Positions 32,282-41,148 of a stretch of 64,000 nt of DNA are shown here, one piece after another. The stretch covers positions 1 to 64,000 of the forward strand of contig NZ_AROI01000006.1 of assembly GCF_000410875.1 (NCBI RefSeq), in the 5' to 3' direction. Position numbers and translations under genes: made by a program. Source of the stretch: Halopseudomonas pelagia CL-AP6. Lineage in GTDB: Bacteria > Pseudomonadota > Gammaproteobacteria > Pseudomonadales > Pseudomonadaceae. The notes under the pieces are model-generated. The model had not been told where the DNA came from, made no database searches, and worked only from the letters and a program-made list of their open reading frames with translations. How positions within the stretch are numbered: position 1 is the stretch's first letter; every line of letters begins with the position of its first letter.

Positions 32282-32878
32282 ATGTTATTGATGATCGACA
32301 ACTATGATTCCTTCACCTACAACGTGGTGCAGTACCTGGGTGAGCTGGGCGCCGAGGTTAAAGTTATCCGCAACGACGAGCTAAGTGTTGCTGAAATCGA
32401 GGCGCTGCAGCCTGAACGTATCGTTATTTCTCCCGGCCCATGCACGCCGAACGAGGCGGGTGTGTCGGTGCCGGTGCTGCGGCACTTTGCCGGCAAGCTG
32501 CCGATTCTGGGTATTTGTCTCGGCCACCAGAGCATCGGGCAAGCCTTTGGTGGTGAAGTGATACGCGCCCGCCAGGTCATGCACGGCAAGACCAGTCCGG
32601 TGTTTCACCAGCATCAGGGTGTATTTGCCGGGTTGGATAATCCGCTCACGGTGACCCGTTATCATTCGTTGGTGGTGCGCCGCGAGCCGCTGCCGGCTTG
32701 CCTGGAAGTAACCGCCTGGACCCAGCTCGAAGACGGCTCGATAGACGAAGTTATGGGCCTGCGCCACCGTGAGTACATGATCGAAGGCGTGCAGTTTCAC
32801 CCGGAATCGATTCTCACCGATCAGGGCCACGAGCTGCTGGACAACTTCCTTAAACAACAGGGCGGCCTGCGCGGCTAA
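32282..32878 (+). CDS. trpG: anthranilate synthase component II (glutamine amidotransferase)
   Basis: A 198-residue class I amidotransferase that supplies ammonia to TrpE. The nucleophile loop [15 protein letters not shown] (Cys near residue 79) and the catalytic His-Glu in [10 protein letters not shown] near residue 170 are intact. The start at 32282 follows GAGGGAAAAG. In pseudomonads this subunit can also serve p-aminobenzoate synthesis. The spacing to trpE (10 bp) and trpD (17 bp) indicates one operon. Confidence 0.97.
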   Translation: MLLMIDNYDSFTYNVVQYLGELGAEVKVIRNDELSVAEIEALQPERIVISPGPCTPNEAGVSVPVLRHFAGKLPILGICLGHQSIGQAFGGEVIRARQVMHGKTSPVFHQHQGVFAGLDNPLTVTRYHSLVVRREPLPACLEVTAWTQLEDGSIDEVMGLRHREYMIEGVQFHPESILTDQGHELLDNFLKQQGGLRG

Positions 32879-32895
32879 GCGGACTAGGAGTGAAC

Positions 32896-33942
32896 ATGGA
32901 TATCAAGACAGCACTGGCGCGCGTGGTCGAGCAGATCGACCTGAGTACCGAAGAAATGCGCGCGGTGATGCGCGACATCATGACCGGGCAGTGCACCGAC
33001 GCGCAGATTGGCGCCTTTCTGGTCGGCCTGCGGATGAAGGGCGAGAGCATTGATGAAATTACCGGCGCGGCGATAGTCATGCGTGAGCTCGCTTCGGGCG
33101 TGCAGGTCGGTGGTCAGCGGGTAGTTGATACCTGCGGTACCGGCGGCGATGGTGCGAATATCTTCAACGTGTCGACTGCGGCGGCGCTGGTGGTGGCGGC
33201 GGCCGGTGGCAAGGTCGCCAAGCACGGTAACCGTGCCGTCTCCGGTAAAAGTGGCAGTGCCGATTTGTTGGAAGCGGCGGGCGTCAATCTGGCGCTTACG
33301 CCGGAGCAGGTTGGGCGTTGTGTAGAGGCGGTCGGGGTGGGTTTTATGTTTGCACCGGCTCATCACAGCGCTATGAAGCACGCCGTGGGTCCACGCAAGG
33401 AGCTGGGCTTGCGCACGCTGTTCAATATGCTCGGGCCGATGACCAACCCGGCCGGGGTCAAGCATCAGGTTATCGGTGTGTTCACCGACAAGCTGTGCCG
33501 GCCCATGGCCGAAGTGCTCAAACGCCTGGGCAGTGAGCATGTGCTGGTGGTCAGCGCCCGCGACGGGCTGGACGAAGTCAGCCTGGCGGCGCCCACGCAT
33601 GTTGCTGAACTCAAAGATGGCGAAGTGCGGGAGTACGATATCAGTCCTGAGGACCTGGGTATTCCCAGTCGCAGCTTGATCGGCTTGAGCGTCAATGATG
33701 CGGCTGAATCCCTGGCGCTGATCAATGATGCGCTGGGCAAGCGCAAGACCGAGGCTGGCGAAAAGGCCGCGGACATGATTATTCTCAATGCCGGCGCGGC
33801 ACTCTACGCCAGTGATCAGGCAGGCACTTTCCTTGAAGGGGTGCAACTGGCCTCAGATGCGTTGCATTCGGGCCTGGCTCGCGAAAAGCTCAATGAGCTG
33901 GTCGCCTTTACCGACGTATTTCGCGAGGAAGCTGCGCCATGA
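32896..33942 (+). CDS. trpD: anthranilate phosphoribosyltransferase
   Basis: A 348-residue enzyme that joins anthranilate to PRPP. The PRPP loop [19 protein letters not shown] is near residue 78 and [19 protein letters not shown] follows. GPMTNPA lies near residue 180. The ATG at 32896 has GGAG six bases upstream and matches the family N-terminus MDIKTAL; a GTG two codons earlier overlaps that ribosome site. It overlaps trpC by 4 bp (ATGA). Confidence 0.97.
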   Translation: MDIKTALARVVEQIDLSTEEMRAVMRDIMTGQCTDAQIGAFLVGLRMKGESIDEITGAAIVMRELASGVQVGGQRVVDTCGTGGDGANIFNVSTAAALVVAAAGGKVAKHGNRAVSGKSGSADLLEAAGVNLALTPEQVGRCVEAVGVGFMFAPAHHSAMKHAVGPRKELGLRTLFNMLGPMTNPAGVKHQVIGVFTDKLCRPMAEVLKRLGSEHVLVVSARDGLDEVSLAAPTHVAELKDGEVREYDISPEDLGIPSRSLIGLSVNDAAESLALINDALGKRKTEAGEKAADMIILNAGAALYASDQAGTFLEGVQLASDALHSGLAREKLNELVAFTDVFREEAAP

Positions 33943-34733
33943 GCGTGCCAACGATTTTGCAGAACATTATTGCCCGCAAGCATGAGGAAGTCGCCGAGCG
34001 CCGGCCGCGCGTCAGCCTTGACGAGCTGGAGCGTCTGGCCGTTGCCGCCGAGCCGCCGCGTGGCTTTACTGCGGCTTTGCAGCGATGCGCCGCCGCCCAT
34101 AAACCCGGTGTGATCGCTGAAATCAAGAAGGCCTCGCCGAGCAAGGGCGTGCTGCGTGAGAATTTCGATCCGGCGGAGATTGCCCGCAGTTACGAGCAGG
34201 GCGGTGCAGCCTGTCTATCAGTGCTGACCGATGTGGACTTCTTTCAGGGCCACGATGACTACCTGCGCGCTGCACGTGCCGCCTGTAATCTGCCGGTGAT
34301 CCGCAAGGATTTTCTGATTGATCCCTATCAGGTGCTTGAGGCCCGGGCGATGGGGGCGGACTGCATACTACTGATCGTTTCGGCGCTGGATGATGGGCTG
34401 ATGGCAGAGTTAGCCGCCGAAGCGCGTCGCCTGAAGCTGGATGTACTGGTCGAGGTGCACGACGCTGATGAGCTGCAGCGTGCATTGCGCCTGGATACGC
34501 CACTGATTGGTATCAACAATCGCAATCTGCATACCTTTGAGGTGACGCTGGAGACGACGTTGGACTTGTTGCCCAGGGTGCCAGCCGATCGCGTGCTGGT
34601 GACCGAAAGCGGACTGCTTTCCCGTGCGGACGTGGACTTGATGTTGGCCCACGATGTTTACGGATTCCTGGTTGGCGAAGCCTTTATGCGGGCGCCAGAC
34701 CCAGGTATGGAGCTCAAGCGGTTGTTTTTCTGA
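33939..34733 (+). CDS. trpC: indole-3-glycerol phosphate synthase
   Basis: A 264-residue TIM-barrel enzyme that decarboxylates and closes the ring of carboxyphenylaminodeoxyribulose phosphate. Key parts are [20 protein letters not shown] near residue 50 (catalytic Glu and Lys), [12 protein letters not shown] near 90, [10 protein letters not shown] near 118 and the C-terminal [14 protein letters not shown] phosphate site. As in other pseudomonads it is a single-function TrpC without a fused TrpF. It is the last gene of trpE-G-D-C. Confidence 0.97.
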   Translation: MSVPTILQNIIARKHEEVAERRPRVSLDELERLAVAAEPPRGFTAALQRCAAAHKPGVIAEIKKASPSKGVLRENFDPAEIARSYEQGGAACLSVLTDVDFFQGHDDYLRAARAACNLPVIRKDFLIDPYQVLEARAMGADCILLIVSALDDGLMAELAAEARRLKLDVLVEVHDADELQRALRLDTPLIGINNRNLHTFEVTLETTLDLLPRVPADRVLVTESGLLSRADVDLMLAHDVYGFLVGEAFMRAPDPGMELKRLFF

Positions 34734-34902
34734 TCGCAATTGTCCGATCATCCTGGTGGAGATGGCCTGGTGCTAATCGGGTCATCTTTTCGTTAAGCTT
34801 GGTATCTATCTGATTACCAAATAATTCAGAACCAAATATTGCGCTTTTTGTCTGACTGATTCGATGTGAGAATCCCACTCATTGACATATCGGACTGACG
34901 TC

Positions 34903-35472
34903 ATGCAGATCAAAAACACCTCACATAGCTATGGCTCTGTCGCTATTGCTATGCACTGGCTGGTAGCCTTGACCGTTATCGGGCTGGCTATCCTGGGCCT
35001 GTGGATGACTGACCTTACCTATTATAGCCCCTACTATCGAAGCGCCCCGTTCTGGCACAAAAGCATCGGTATTTCACTGGCGGTGCTGCTAGTGCTACGC
35101 ATGGTCTGGCGCTGGGCCAACCCTAAGCCGGCGCATCTGCCGGACCATAAGGCCTGGGAAGTTCGGCTCGCCACTCTAGTTCACAGACTGCTATACCTGT
35201 TACTGATAGTGATCGTGCTCAGCGGTTATCTCATTTCCACCGCGACCGGGCAGGGCATCGATGTGTTTGGCTGGTTCACCCTGCCTGCGTTGGTCTCCGG
35301 CCTGCCAGAGCAGGCGGACCGTGCCGGCTTGGTACATTATTGGCTGGCGATAACCGTGTTGGTGTTGGCCGGTTTGCATGCGCTGGGTGCCTTGAAACAT
35401 CACTTTATTGACCGCGATAATACCCTGCGGCGCATGCTTGGCCTGCGCTCGCATTCATCTGAGGAGCATTAA
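34903..35472 (+). CDS. cytochrome b561 family protein
   Basis: A 189-residue inner-membrane protein with four hydrophobic helices (about residues 15-35, 50-68, 90-110 and 145-165). His residues near the starts and ends of the helices ([40 protein letters not shown]) match the di-heme cytochrome b561 pattern. It probably passes electrons from ubiquinol to superoxide or a periplasmic partner. The ATG at 34903 is preferred because the extension before it is short and unlike the family. YceI follows immediately, a common pair. Confidence 0.9.
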   Translation: MQIKNTSHSYGSVAIAMHWLVALTVIGLAILGLWMTDLTYYSPYYRSAPFWHKSIGISLAVLLVLRMVWRWANPKPAHLPDHKAWEVRLATLVHRLLYLLLIVIVLSGYLISTATGQGIDVFGWFTLPALVSGLPEQADRAGLVHYWLAITVLVLAGLHALGALKHHFIDRDNTLRRMLGLRSHSSEEH

Positions 35473-35473
35473 T

Positions 35474-36049
35474 ATGAAAAAGACTTTCGCCGGACTCGCC
35501 CTGGGCGGCCTGATGGCCCTGAGCGGTAGCCTGCAGGCTGCCGATTATGTGATCGACAAGGAAGGCCAGCACGCCTTCGTCAACTTCAAGATCAGCCATC
35601 TGGGTTACAGCTGGCTGTATGGCCGCTTCAACGATTTTGACGGTACCTTTAGCTGGGATGCGGACAAGCCCGAGGCCAGCGCGGTGAATGTCACTATCAA
35701 TACCACTAGCGTGGATTCTAACCATGCTGAACGCGACAAGCACTTGCGCAGTGATGACTTCCTTAATGTGGCCAAGCATCCGCAGGCGACGTTCAAATCC
35801 ACTGCAGTGGAGATGACTGGCGACGATACAGCGAATATTACTGGCGATCTGACGCTCAACGGCGTCACCAAGCCAGTGGTGTTGGATGCCAAGTTTCTAG
35901 GTGAGGGCGAGGACCCCTGGGGTGGTTACCGCGCTGGTTTTGAAGGCAGCACCCGCTTGCGTCTGAAGGACTTTGATATCCCGATGGATTTGGGGCCGGC
36001 TTCCCAGGAAGTAGAGCTGATTTTGACGGTGGAAGGCATCCGTCAATAA
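35474..36049 (+). CDS. yceI: YceI family periplasmic lipid-binding protein
   Basis: A 191-residue protein with a signal peptide ([18 protein letters not shown], cleavage after LQA) and the YceI lipocalin-like barrel: [43 protein letters not shown] and [16 protein letters not shown]. Family members bind polyprenoids such as ubiquinone-8 precursors. The start at 35474 is fixed by GAGGAG and the signal peptide, one base after the b561 stop. A perfect 11-bp hairpin follows 45 bp downstream. Confidence 0.93.
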   Translation: MKKTFAGLALGGLMALSGSLQAADYVIDKEGQHAFVNFKISHLGYSWLYGRFNDFDGTFSWDADKPEASAVNVTINTTSVDSNHAERDKHLRSDDFLNVAKHPQATFKSTAVEMTGDDTANITGDLTLNGVTKPVVLDAKFLGEGEDPWGGYRAGFEGSTRLRLKDFDIPMDLGPASQEVELILTVEGIRQ

Positions 36050-36094
36050 AGGCTCAGGGCCTGTTCCCTGGCGGATAACTTCCGCCTTCTCCAG

Positions 36095-36120
36095 CCCGAA
36101 CCGCAGACCTGCGGTTCGGG
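36095..36120 (+). terminator. hairpin after yceI
   Basis: A perfect 11-bp stem CCCGAACCGCA-GACC-TGCGGTTCGGG lies 45 bp after the yceI stop. The tail is not U-rich, so it may be a stabilising or rho-assisted end rather than a classical terminator. Confidence 0.6.
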
Positions 36121-36197
36121 CGTCGTTCGGATACCCGCAACGGCCTGTTTCGGCTTTTGTGCCTGTCTGCTGCAAGGGTGCTCTGGTAAAATCTAAA

Positions 36198-36212
36198 CAA
36201 TAACTATTCGCA
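36198..36212 (+). promoter_or_regulatory. candidate Fur box upstream of siderophore ABC genes
   Basis: CAATAACTATTCGCA matches the 7-1-7 Fur core TGATAAT-N-ATTATCA at 10 of 14 positions. It sits 61 bp upstream of the ATG of the binding protein, in the promoter region of an iron-import operon. Confidence 0.5.
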
Positions 36213-36272
36213 TGAGTGCTTTCGTATGGGGTGCTCGTGTGACCTCTTTGTTTTGTCTATCAAGGAAATCCG

Positions 36273-37205
36273 ATGTCGCTACCTTCTCTGCCGCTGGGCC
36301 GCGCCCTGTCTGGGTTGCTGCTGGCCTTTGTGCTGTCTTCTGCCGTACAGGCCGCCGACACCGTAACCATCACCCATAGCAGTGGCGAAACTCAGGTGCC
36401 GGTCAGTCCGCAGAAAGCGGTGGTGATCGACTGGTCGACCCTGGATACCCTGCAGCAGCTCGGGGTGCAGGTGCAGGGCACGCCGAGCAACAGCGCACCG
36501 GATCTGCTCGCGCGTTATCAAGGTGAGGGCTTTATCCGCGCGGGCAGTCTGTTCGAGCCCGATCTGGAGGTATTGAAGAACAGCAGTCCCGATCTGATCA
36601 TTCTTGGTCGTCGCGCACAGGGTCAGTACGCCGAGGTATCGAAATTCGGCCCTACCATCGATCTGACGCCTGACCCGAACGACCTGCTTGGCAGTCTGGA
36701 GCGCAATACCCGCATTCTCGGTGAAATCTATGGCAAGCAGGCCGAGGCCGAGGAGCAGCTTGCGCGCCTGAATGCATCAGTCACCGAACTGCGTGAGCTG
36801 GCTGCCGGCCAGGGCAAGGGCCTACTGGTGCTGACGACCGGTGGGCGAATGGCGGCCTTTGGTGCAGGTACACGTTTTGGCATGATTCACGACGTATTTG
36901 GCGTGGAACAGGCGGTGGATGACCTGCAAACCGGCAGGCACGGACATTCGGTGTCTTTCGAGTTTTTGCTTGAGGCTAACCCTGACTGGCTGTTTGTCAT
37001 GGACCGCGATGCGGCCATTGGTCAAGAAGGGGTTGCCGCTGCGCAACTGATGGATAACGAGCTGGTCAAGGCGACGCCCGCTGGCAACAAGGGGCAGATC
37101 GTCTATCTCGATCCGGTCAGTTGGTACTTGCTGGACAACAGTGGTCTGGGCGTCATGCAGGCGAGTGTCGATCAGCTGATCGAGGTCTTCTCCGCTGGCC
37201 GCTGA
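36273..37205 (+). CDS. ferric-siderophore ABC transporter, periplasmic binding protein
   Basis: A 310-residue periplasmic binding protein of the helical-backbone metal-receptor class. It has a signal peptide (LSGLLLAFVLSSAVQA-ADT) and no lipobox. The tail of the first lobe holds PQKAVVIDWSTLDTLQQLGV and SPDLIILGRRAQ, as in FatB/CeuE/YclQ-type catecholate siderophore receptors. It is followed by two permeases and an ATPase on the same strand, with a Fur-like site upstream. The exact siderophore cannot be read from sequence; no outer-membrane receptor or siderophore synthesis gene is in the window. Confidence 0.9.
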   Translation: MSLPSLPLGRALSGLLLAFVLSSAVQAADTVTITHSSGETQVPVSPQKAVVIDWSTLDTLQQLGVQVQGTPSNSAPDLLARYQGEGFIRAGSLFEPDLEVLKNSSPDLIILGRRAQGQYAEVSKFGPTIDLTPDPNDLLGSLERNTRILGEIYGKQAEAEEQLARLNASVTELRELAAGQGKGLLVLTTGGRMAAFGAGTRFGMIHDVFGVEQAVDDLQTGRHGHSVSFEFLLEANPDWLFVMDRDAAIGQEGVAAAQLMDNELVKATPAGNKGQIVYLDPVSWYLLDNSGLGVMQASVDQLIEVFSAGR

Positions 37206-37230
37206 AAGCCGGATGGAAGTCTGGTGACCT

Positions 37231-38244
37231 ATGCCGCAAGATAATCTTCTACAGCGTGCGGCTCCGAGTGCACGCATGAGCTGGGTGCTGTTGGTTGTGC
37301 TGCTGACATTAGTCCTGGGTCTGGCGATTTGGAGCCTGAATGTCGGTGCTAGCCGCATGAATCTGCTTAATGCGCTGGGCGCCGATCCGGACGACCGACT
37401 GTCCAAAATCCTCTTTGCCAGCCGCTTGCCGCGTACCCTGGCGCTGATGCTTGCCGGGGCCGGATTGGCGGTGGCGGGGCTGATATTACAGATGATGGCG
37501 CGCAATCGTCTGGTCGAGCCTTCTACGGTGGGCACCATGGAGGCGGCGGCGCTGGGCATGTTGATGCTCGCCTGGCTGGTGCCGGGGGCCACGCTAGCAC
37601 TGCGCTTTGCCGTGGTCAGTTTGTTTGCCCTGGGCGGCACCTTGCTGTTTCTGGCGGTGTTGCAGCGCATTCCTCTGCGCTCCGCGCTGATTGTTCCATT
37701 GGTAGGTCTGGTACTGGTTGGGGTGGTGGCCGCGGGCAGCGGTCTGCTGGCCCAGCAACTTGATTTGGCTCAGGCGCTGCGGGCCTGGAGCAGTGGCGAT
37801 TTTTCTGCGGTGTTGCGTGGGCGCTACGAGCTGCTGTGGGTCGCGGCTGGTCTGACGCTGGCTGCCATGCTGGCAGCCGATCGCTTTGCCGTGATCGGTA
37901 TGGGCAAGGATTTTGCGACCAATGTCGGCGTCAACTACGGCCTGCTGATAGGGCTGGGGCTGCTGCTGGTGGCGATGATTTCCGCTAGCGTGGTGGTGGT
38001 GGCCGGGGTGATTCCCTTTGTCGGCTTGATAGCCCCGAATCTGGTGCGCTGGGTGTGTGGTGATCAGCTGCGCCGCAGCATTCCATTGGTAGCGCTGCTT
38101 GGAGCTGCTCTTTTGCTGGCGGCGGATATTGCCGGACGTCTGCTTATCCATCCCTTCGAAGTGCCATCCTCTAGTCTGCTGGCGATAGTCGGCTGTCTGG
38201 CCTTTCTGTTCATTCTCTTTCAGGGGCGCCGTCAATGGGTATGA
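37231..38244 (+). CDS. ferric-siderophore ABC transporter permease 1
   Basis: A 337-residue FecCD-family permease with about nine to ten hydrophobic helices. The family marker SRLPRTLALMLAGAGLAVAGLILQ is near residue 67, and GVIPFVGLIAPNLVRWVCG, the ATPase-contact region, near 258. It lies 25 bp after the binding protein and overlaps the second permease by 10 bp. YclN-type permeases are the closest family by order and length. Confidence 0.92.
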   Translation: MPQDNLLQRAAPSARMSWVLLVVLLTLVLGLAIWSLNVGASRMNLLNALGADPDDRLSKILFASRLPRTLALMLAGAGLAVAGLILQMMARNRLVEPSTVGTMEAAALGMLMLAWLVPGATLALRFAVVSLFALGGTLLFLAVLQRIPLRSALIVPLVGLVLVGVVAAGSGLLAQQLDLAQALRAWSSGDFSAVLRGRYELLWVAAGLTLAAMLAADRFAVIGMGKDFATNVGVNYGLLIGLGLLLVAMISASVVVVAGVIPFVGLIAPNLVRWVCGDQLRRSIPLVALLGAALLLAADIAGRLLIHPFEVPSSSLLAIVGCLAFLFILFQGRRQWV

Positions 38245-39188
38245 CGCCAGCATGGCGCCTGACCCTGCTGGCGGCGCTGGCGCTGTTGTGCATGGGCGCA
38301 TTCATGACGCTGCGGGCGCAGAGCGACTGGGCTTTCATTATCGAATACCGCGGCCCGCGGCTGGCGGCCATGCTGCTGGTGGCCTGGGCGATCGGGATCT
38401 CCACGGTGCTGTTCCAGACCATTACCCAGAACCGTGTGCTGACACCCGCGCTGATGGGCTTTGATGTGCTTTTTATGCTGGTCCAGGTTTTGGCTTTGCT
38501 GATATGGGGCGCCGCCCAATGGCGCGAGCTGGCATTGCCCCTGCGTTTTTCGCTTGAGGTGCTGGCCGTGGTGTTGCTGGCGCTGCTGGTTTTTCGGTTG
38601 CTGTTCAGTGGTGCGGTGCGCAGTCTACACCTGTTGATCCTGGCCGGTATGCTCGGCGGTATTCTGTTCCGCGAGCTGACTGAGGTGCTGCTGCGGGTGC
38701 TCGACCCTGGCGTGCTGGTCATCGACCGGGGACGAGGTGCGGCTAGCTTCAATCGCATCAATCTGGGTCTGCTGGGCGTCGCAAGCCTTTTTGTGGTTGT
38801 TGCCAGTGGCTATGTGCTGTGGGTGCTACGCAGGCTCGACGTGCTGGCGCTGGGGCGGGATATGGCGCTGAATCTGGGCTTGGACTACCAGCGTCAGGTA
38901 CTGCGCCTGCTGGCGGTCATAGCGATATTGGTCGCCGCGACCACGGCGCTGGTGGGGCCGACGCTGTTCTTCGGGCTGCTGGTGGCCAATCTCGCCTACT
39001 GGCTGATGGGCACCCAGCAGCACCGTTGGACTCTGCCCGCCAGCGTGCTGACGGGCGTCGTCTGTCTGGTCGGGGGGCAGGTGTTGCTGGAACATGTCCT
39101 GGCCTCGAGCCTGCCGTTATCGGGGGTGGTCGAGCTGGTGGGCGGGCTGTTGTTTATCGTCTTGTTGATGCGTGGAGTGCGGCAATGA
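38235..39188 (+). CDS. ferric-siderophore ABC transporter permease 2
   Basis: A 317-residue FecCD-family permease. The N-terminus carries YRGPRLAAMLLVAWAIGIST, the equivalent of the RxPR region, and the later part LVGPTLFFGLLVANLAYWLMG. Two ATGs two codons apart are possible (38235 and 38241). It overlaps permease 1 by 10 bp and the ATPase by 4 bp (ATGA), so the importer subunits are translationally coupled. It likely forms a heterodimer with permease 1. Confidence 0.91.
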   Translation: MGMTPAWRLTLLAALALLCMGAFMTLRAQSDWAFIIEYRGPRLAAMLLVAWAIGISTVLFQTITQNRVLTPALMGFDVLFMLVQVLALLIWGAAQWRELALPLRFSLEVLAVVLLALLVFRLLFSGAVRSLHLLILAGMLGGILFRELTEVLLRVLDPGVLVIDRGRGAASFNRINLGLLGVASLFVVVASGYVLWVLRRLDVLALGRDMALNLGLDYQRQVLRLLAVIAILVAATTALVGPTLFFGLLVANLAYWLMGTQQHRWTLPASVLTGVVCLVGGQVLLEHVLASSLPLSGVVELVGGLLFIVLLMRGVRQ

Positions 39189-39943
39189 TTGAAGTCCAGA
39201 AAGTCAGCAAGCGCTATGGCCATAGCCTGGTCGTGGATGACGTCAGTCTGAACATTCCCAAGGGTGGCTTCACCGCCATCATCGGACCCAATGGCGCGGG
39301 TAAGTCCACCCTGTTGTCGATGATCAGTCGGTTGCTACCGATGTCTGCTGGTCGAGTATTGATTGATGAGCTGGACGTGACCCGCACTCCGGGGGCTGAG
39401 CTGGCGCGGCGTCTTTCGATTCTACGTCAGCACAACCAGAGCAGTCTGCGCCTGACGGTACGTGACCTGGTGGCCTTCGGTCGTTTCCCGCATTCCGGGG
39501 GCCGCCTGAGCGCCGATGACCAGCACAAGATCGATGAAGCCATCGACTTTCTGCGGCTGACTCCGTTCCAGCACAAGGCCATTGATGAATTGTCCGGTGG
39601 CCAGCGCCAGCGCGCTTATGTGGCAATGGTTATGTGCCAGGACACCGACTATGTGCTGCTCGACGAGCCGCTCAACAATATCGACATGCGCCATGCTGTG
39701 GATATGATGCAGCTGCTGCGCAGTGCCGCTGACGACAAGGGTAAAACCGTGGTGGTGGTGCTGCACGATATCAATTTCGCCTCCTGCTACGCCGACCAGA
39801 TCATCGCCATGCAGGGCGGCAAGCTGGCGGGTCAGGGGAGCCCGAACGAGCTAATCCGCGAGGCTGTGCTGCGCGACCTGTACCAGTTGGATATCCGCGT
39901 GCATGAAATCGATGGTCAGCGGATCTGCACTTATTATCGCTAG
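39185..39943 (+). CDS. ferric-siderophore ABC transporter ATPase
   Basis: A 252-residue ABC ATPase. Walker A GPNGAGKSTL is near residue 35, the Q-loop at LRQHNQS, the signature LSGGQRQRAYVAM near 137, Walker B YVLLDEPLNNIDM near 156 and the switch His in VVLHDINFASC near 190. The start at 39185 overlaps the permease 2 stop; a longer frame begins inside that permease and is rejected. Its stop TAG shares the palindrome GCTAGC with the stop of the convergent gcdR. Confidence 0.95.
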   Translation: MIEVQKVSKRYGHSLVVDDVSLNIPKGGFTAIIGPNGAGKSTLLSMISRLLPMSAGRVLIDELDVTRTPGAELARRLSILRQHNQSSLRLTVRDLVAFGRFPHSGGRLSADDQHKIDEAIDFLRLTPFQHKAIDELSGGQRQRAYVAMVMCQDTDYVLLDEPLNNIDMRHAVDMMQLLRSAADDKGKTVVVVLHDINFASCYADQIIAMQGGKLAGQGSPNELIREAVLRDLYQLDIRVHEIDGQRICTYYR

Positions 39944-40908
39944 CGCGCAGCCGCAAGCGGTCCGTGTCGAGGTTTGACTCCAGCTTGCCGCTTGTCGCTT
40001 GCAGCTGGAGGCTGAGAATCGCGGTACATTCGCGCTTCTTCCACCAGCCAGTCCCTGAACGCCTGCAGTGTGGCGGACTCGGCTTTACGCTCGGGGATCA
40101 CCAGATGATAGGCGTGATCGCTGTCGAAACTGTGTGGGCAGGGGGTGATCAGGCGGCCGCTTTCCAGTTCATCGCGGATCAGGAAGGGCGGAATCAGCGC
40201 GACCCCCATGCCGTGCATCGCGGCCTTGGCGAGCATCGAGAACAATTCCAGGCGTGTGCCGTTCAGGTCGTGCGCAACACGCATATCAAGTGAGGCGAAC
40301 CACTGGCGCCAGGCGTACGGCCGGGTGGTCTGTTGCAGTAGCGGCATGTGGCTGATCTGTTCCGCCGTCAACGATTTGTGCGGCGCAATCAGGTCTGGGC
40401 TACACACCGGTACTGGCGACTCCTTCATTAAAAAATGCGTCTCGGTACCGGACCAGTCGCCATCGCCAAAGTAGATTGCGGCATCGAATTCGGTATCGGC
40501 GAACAGGAATGGCCGCGTGCGGTTCGTCAAGTTCACCGAAACATGTGGATGCGCCAGCAGAAAGCCGCTCAGGCGTGGCAGCAGCCATTGGGTGCTGAAG
40601 GTCGGTACCGCCGCCAGCTCCAGGGTGGCGGTGCCCTGATTGCCCATGACCGAGAGCGTATCGCGCTCCACCGCATCCAGGCGACTGCTGATGCGTCTGC
40701 TGTAGGTCTCGCCCGCCTCGGTCAGTTTGACGCCGCGCCGGGTGCGACGGAACAACTGCACATCCAGGAACTCTTCCAGATTGGCGATCTGCCGGCATAC
40801 CGCGCTTTGGGTTAGCGACAACTCCTCGGCGGCCTTGGTAAAGCTTTCATGCCGGGCCGAGGATTCAAAGCAGATCAGGGCCTGGGTCGGGGGGATCTTG
40901 CGGCGCAT
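39940..40908 (-). CDS. gcdR: LysR family regulator, probable glutarate regulator GcdR
   Basis: A 322-residue LysR regulator. The N-terminal winged helix-turn-helix is clear (ALICFESSARHESFTKAAEELSLTQSAVCRQIANLEE, residues 10-46), followed by a two-lobed effector domain. It is divergent from gcdH across 240 bp, the arrangement of the gcdR-gcdH pair in Pseudomonas. About 25 C-terminal residues after EEARMYRD are Pro/Ala/Arg-rich and are encoded by a dispersed intergenic repeat (39944-40012), so the family-like protein would end near residue 297. Its stop codon overlaps that of the ABC ATPase gene. Confidence 0.87.
   Translation of the reverse strand: MRRKIPPTQALICFESSARHESFTKAAEELSLTQSAVCRQIANLEEFLDVQLFRRTRRGVKLTEAGETYSRRISSRLDAVERDTLSVMGNQGTATLELAAVPTFSTQWLLPRLSGFLLAHPHVSVNLTNRTRPFLFADTEFDAAIYFGDGDWSGTETHFLMKESPVPVCSPDLIAPHKSLTAEQISHMPLLQQTTRPYAWRQWFASLDMRVAHDLNGTRLELFSMLAKAAMHGMGVALIPPFLIRDELESGRLITPCPHSFDSDHAYHLVIPERKAESATLQAFRDWLVEEARMYRDSQPPAASDKRQAGVKPRHGPLAAAR
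39944..40012. repeat. CTTGCCGCTTG-type repeat at the gcdR 3' end
   Basis: The core CCAGCTTGCCGCTTGTCGCTTGCAGCTGG (39980-40008) has CCAGC/GCTGG inverted ends around tandem CTTGnCGCTTG units. A second piece, CAGCCGCAAGCGG, lies at 39948-39960. The copy lies inside the last codons of gcdR and next to the stop of the convergent ABC ATPase gene. Confidence 0.6.
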
Positions 40909-40989
40909 GGGTGGGCTCCTTTGGAGCAGCGGTAAGTTTTAAGCGTTACGCTGGTCGTGGACAATAATGTCCAGCACGATTGCGGTTTG

Positions 40990-41014
40990 CTTGTGGCTTG
41001 CCGTTTGTCGCTGG
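40990..41014. repeat. CTTGTGGCTTGCCG-type repeat, gcdR-gcdH gap
   Basis: GCTTGTGGCTTGCCGTTTGTCGC is a degenerate unit of the repeat family seen at other gene borders. It lies in the divergent gcdR/gcdH promoter gap. Confidence 0.45.
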
Positions 41015-41148
41015 TTTACGGAGTTCCAAAATAGCACAGGTTACTGACAAAAACGCGTTTGCCGGCAGGGCTAATCGGGTCTAGTCTTATTGCCACTGCA
41101 AGCATCCCCGCGATGCTCATTTAATCCTGATAATACAACGGAGTTTTC

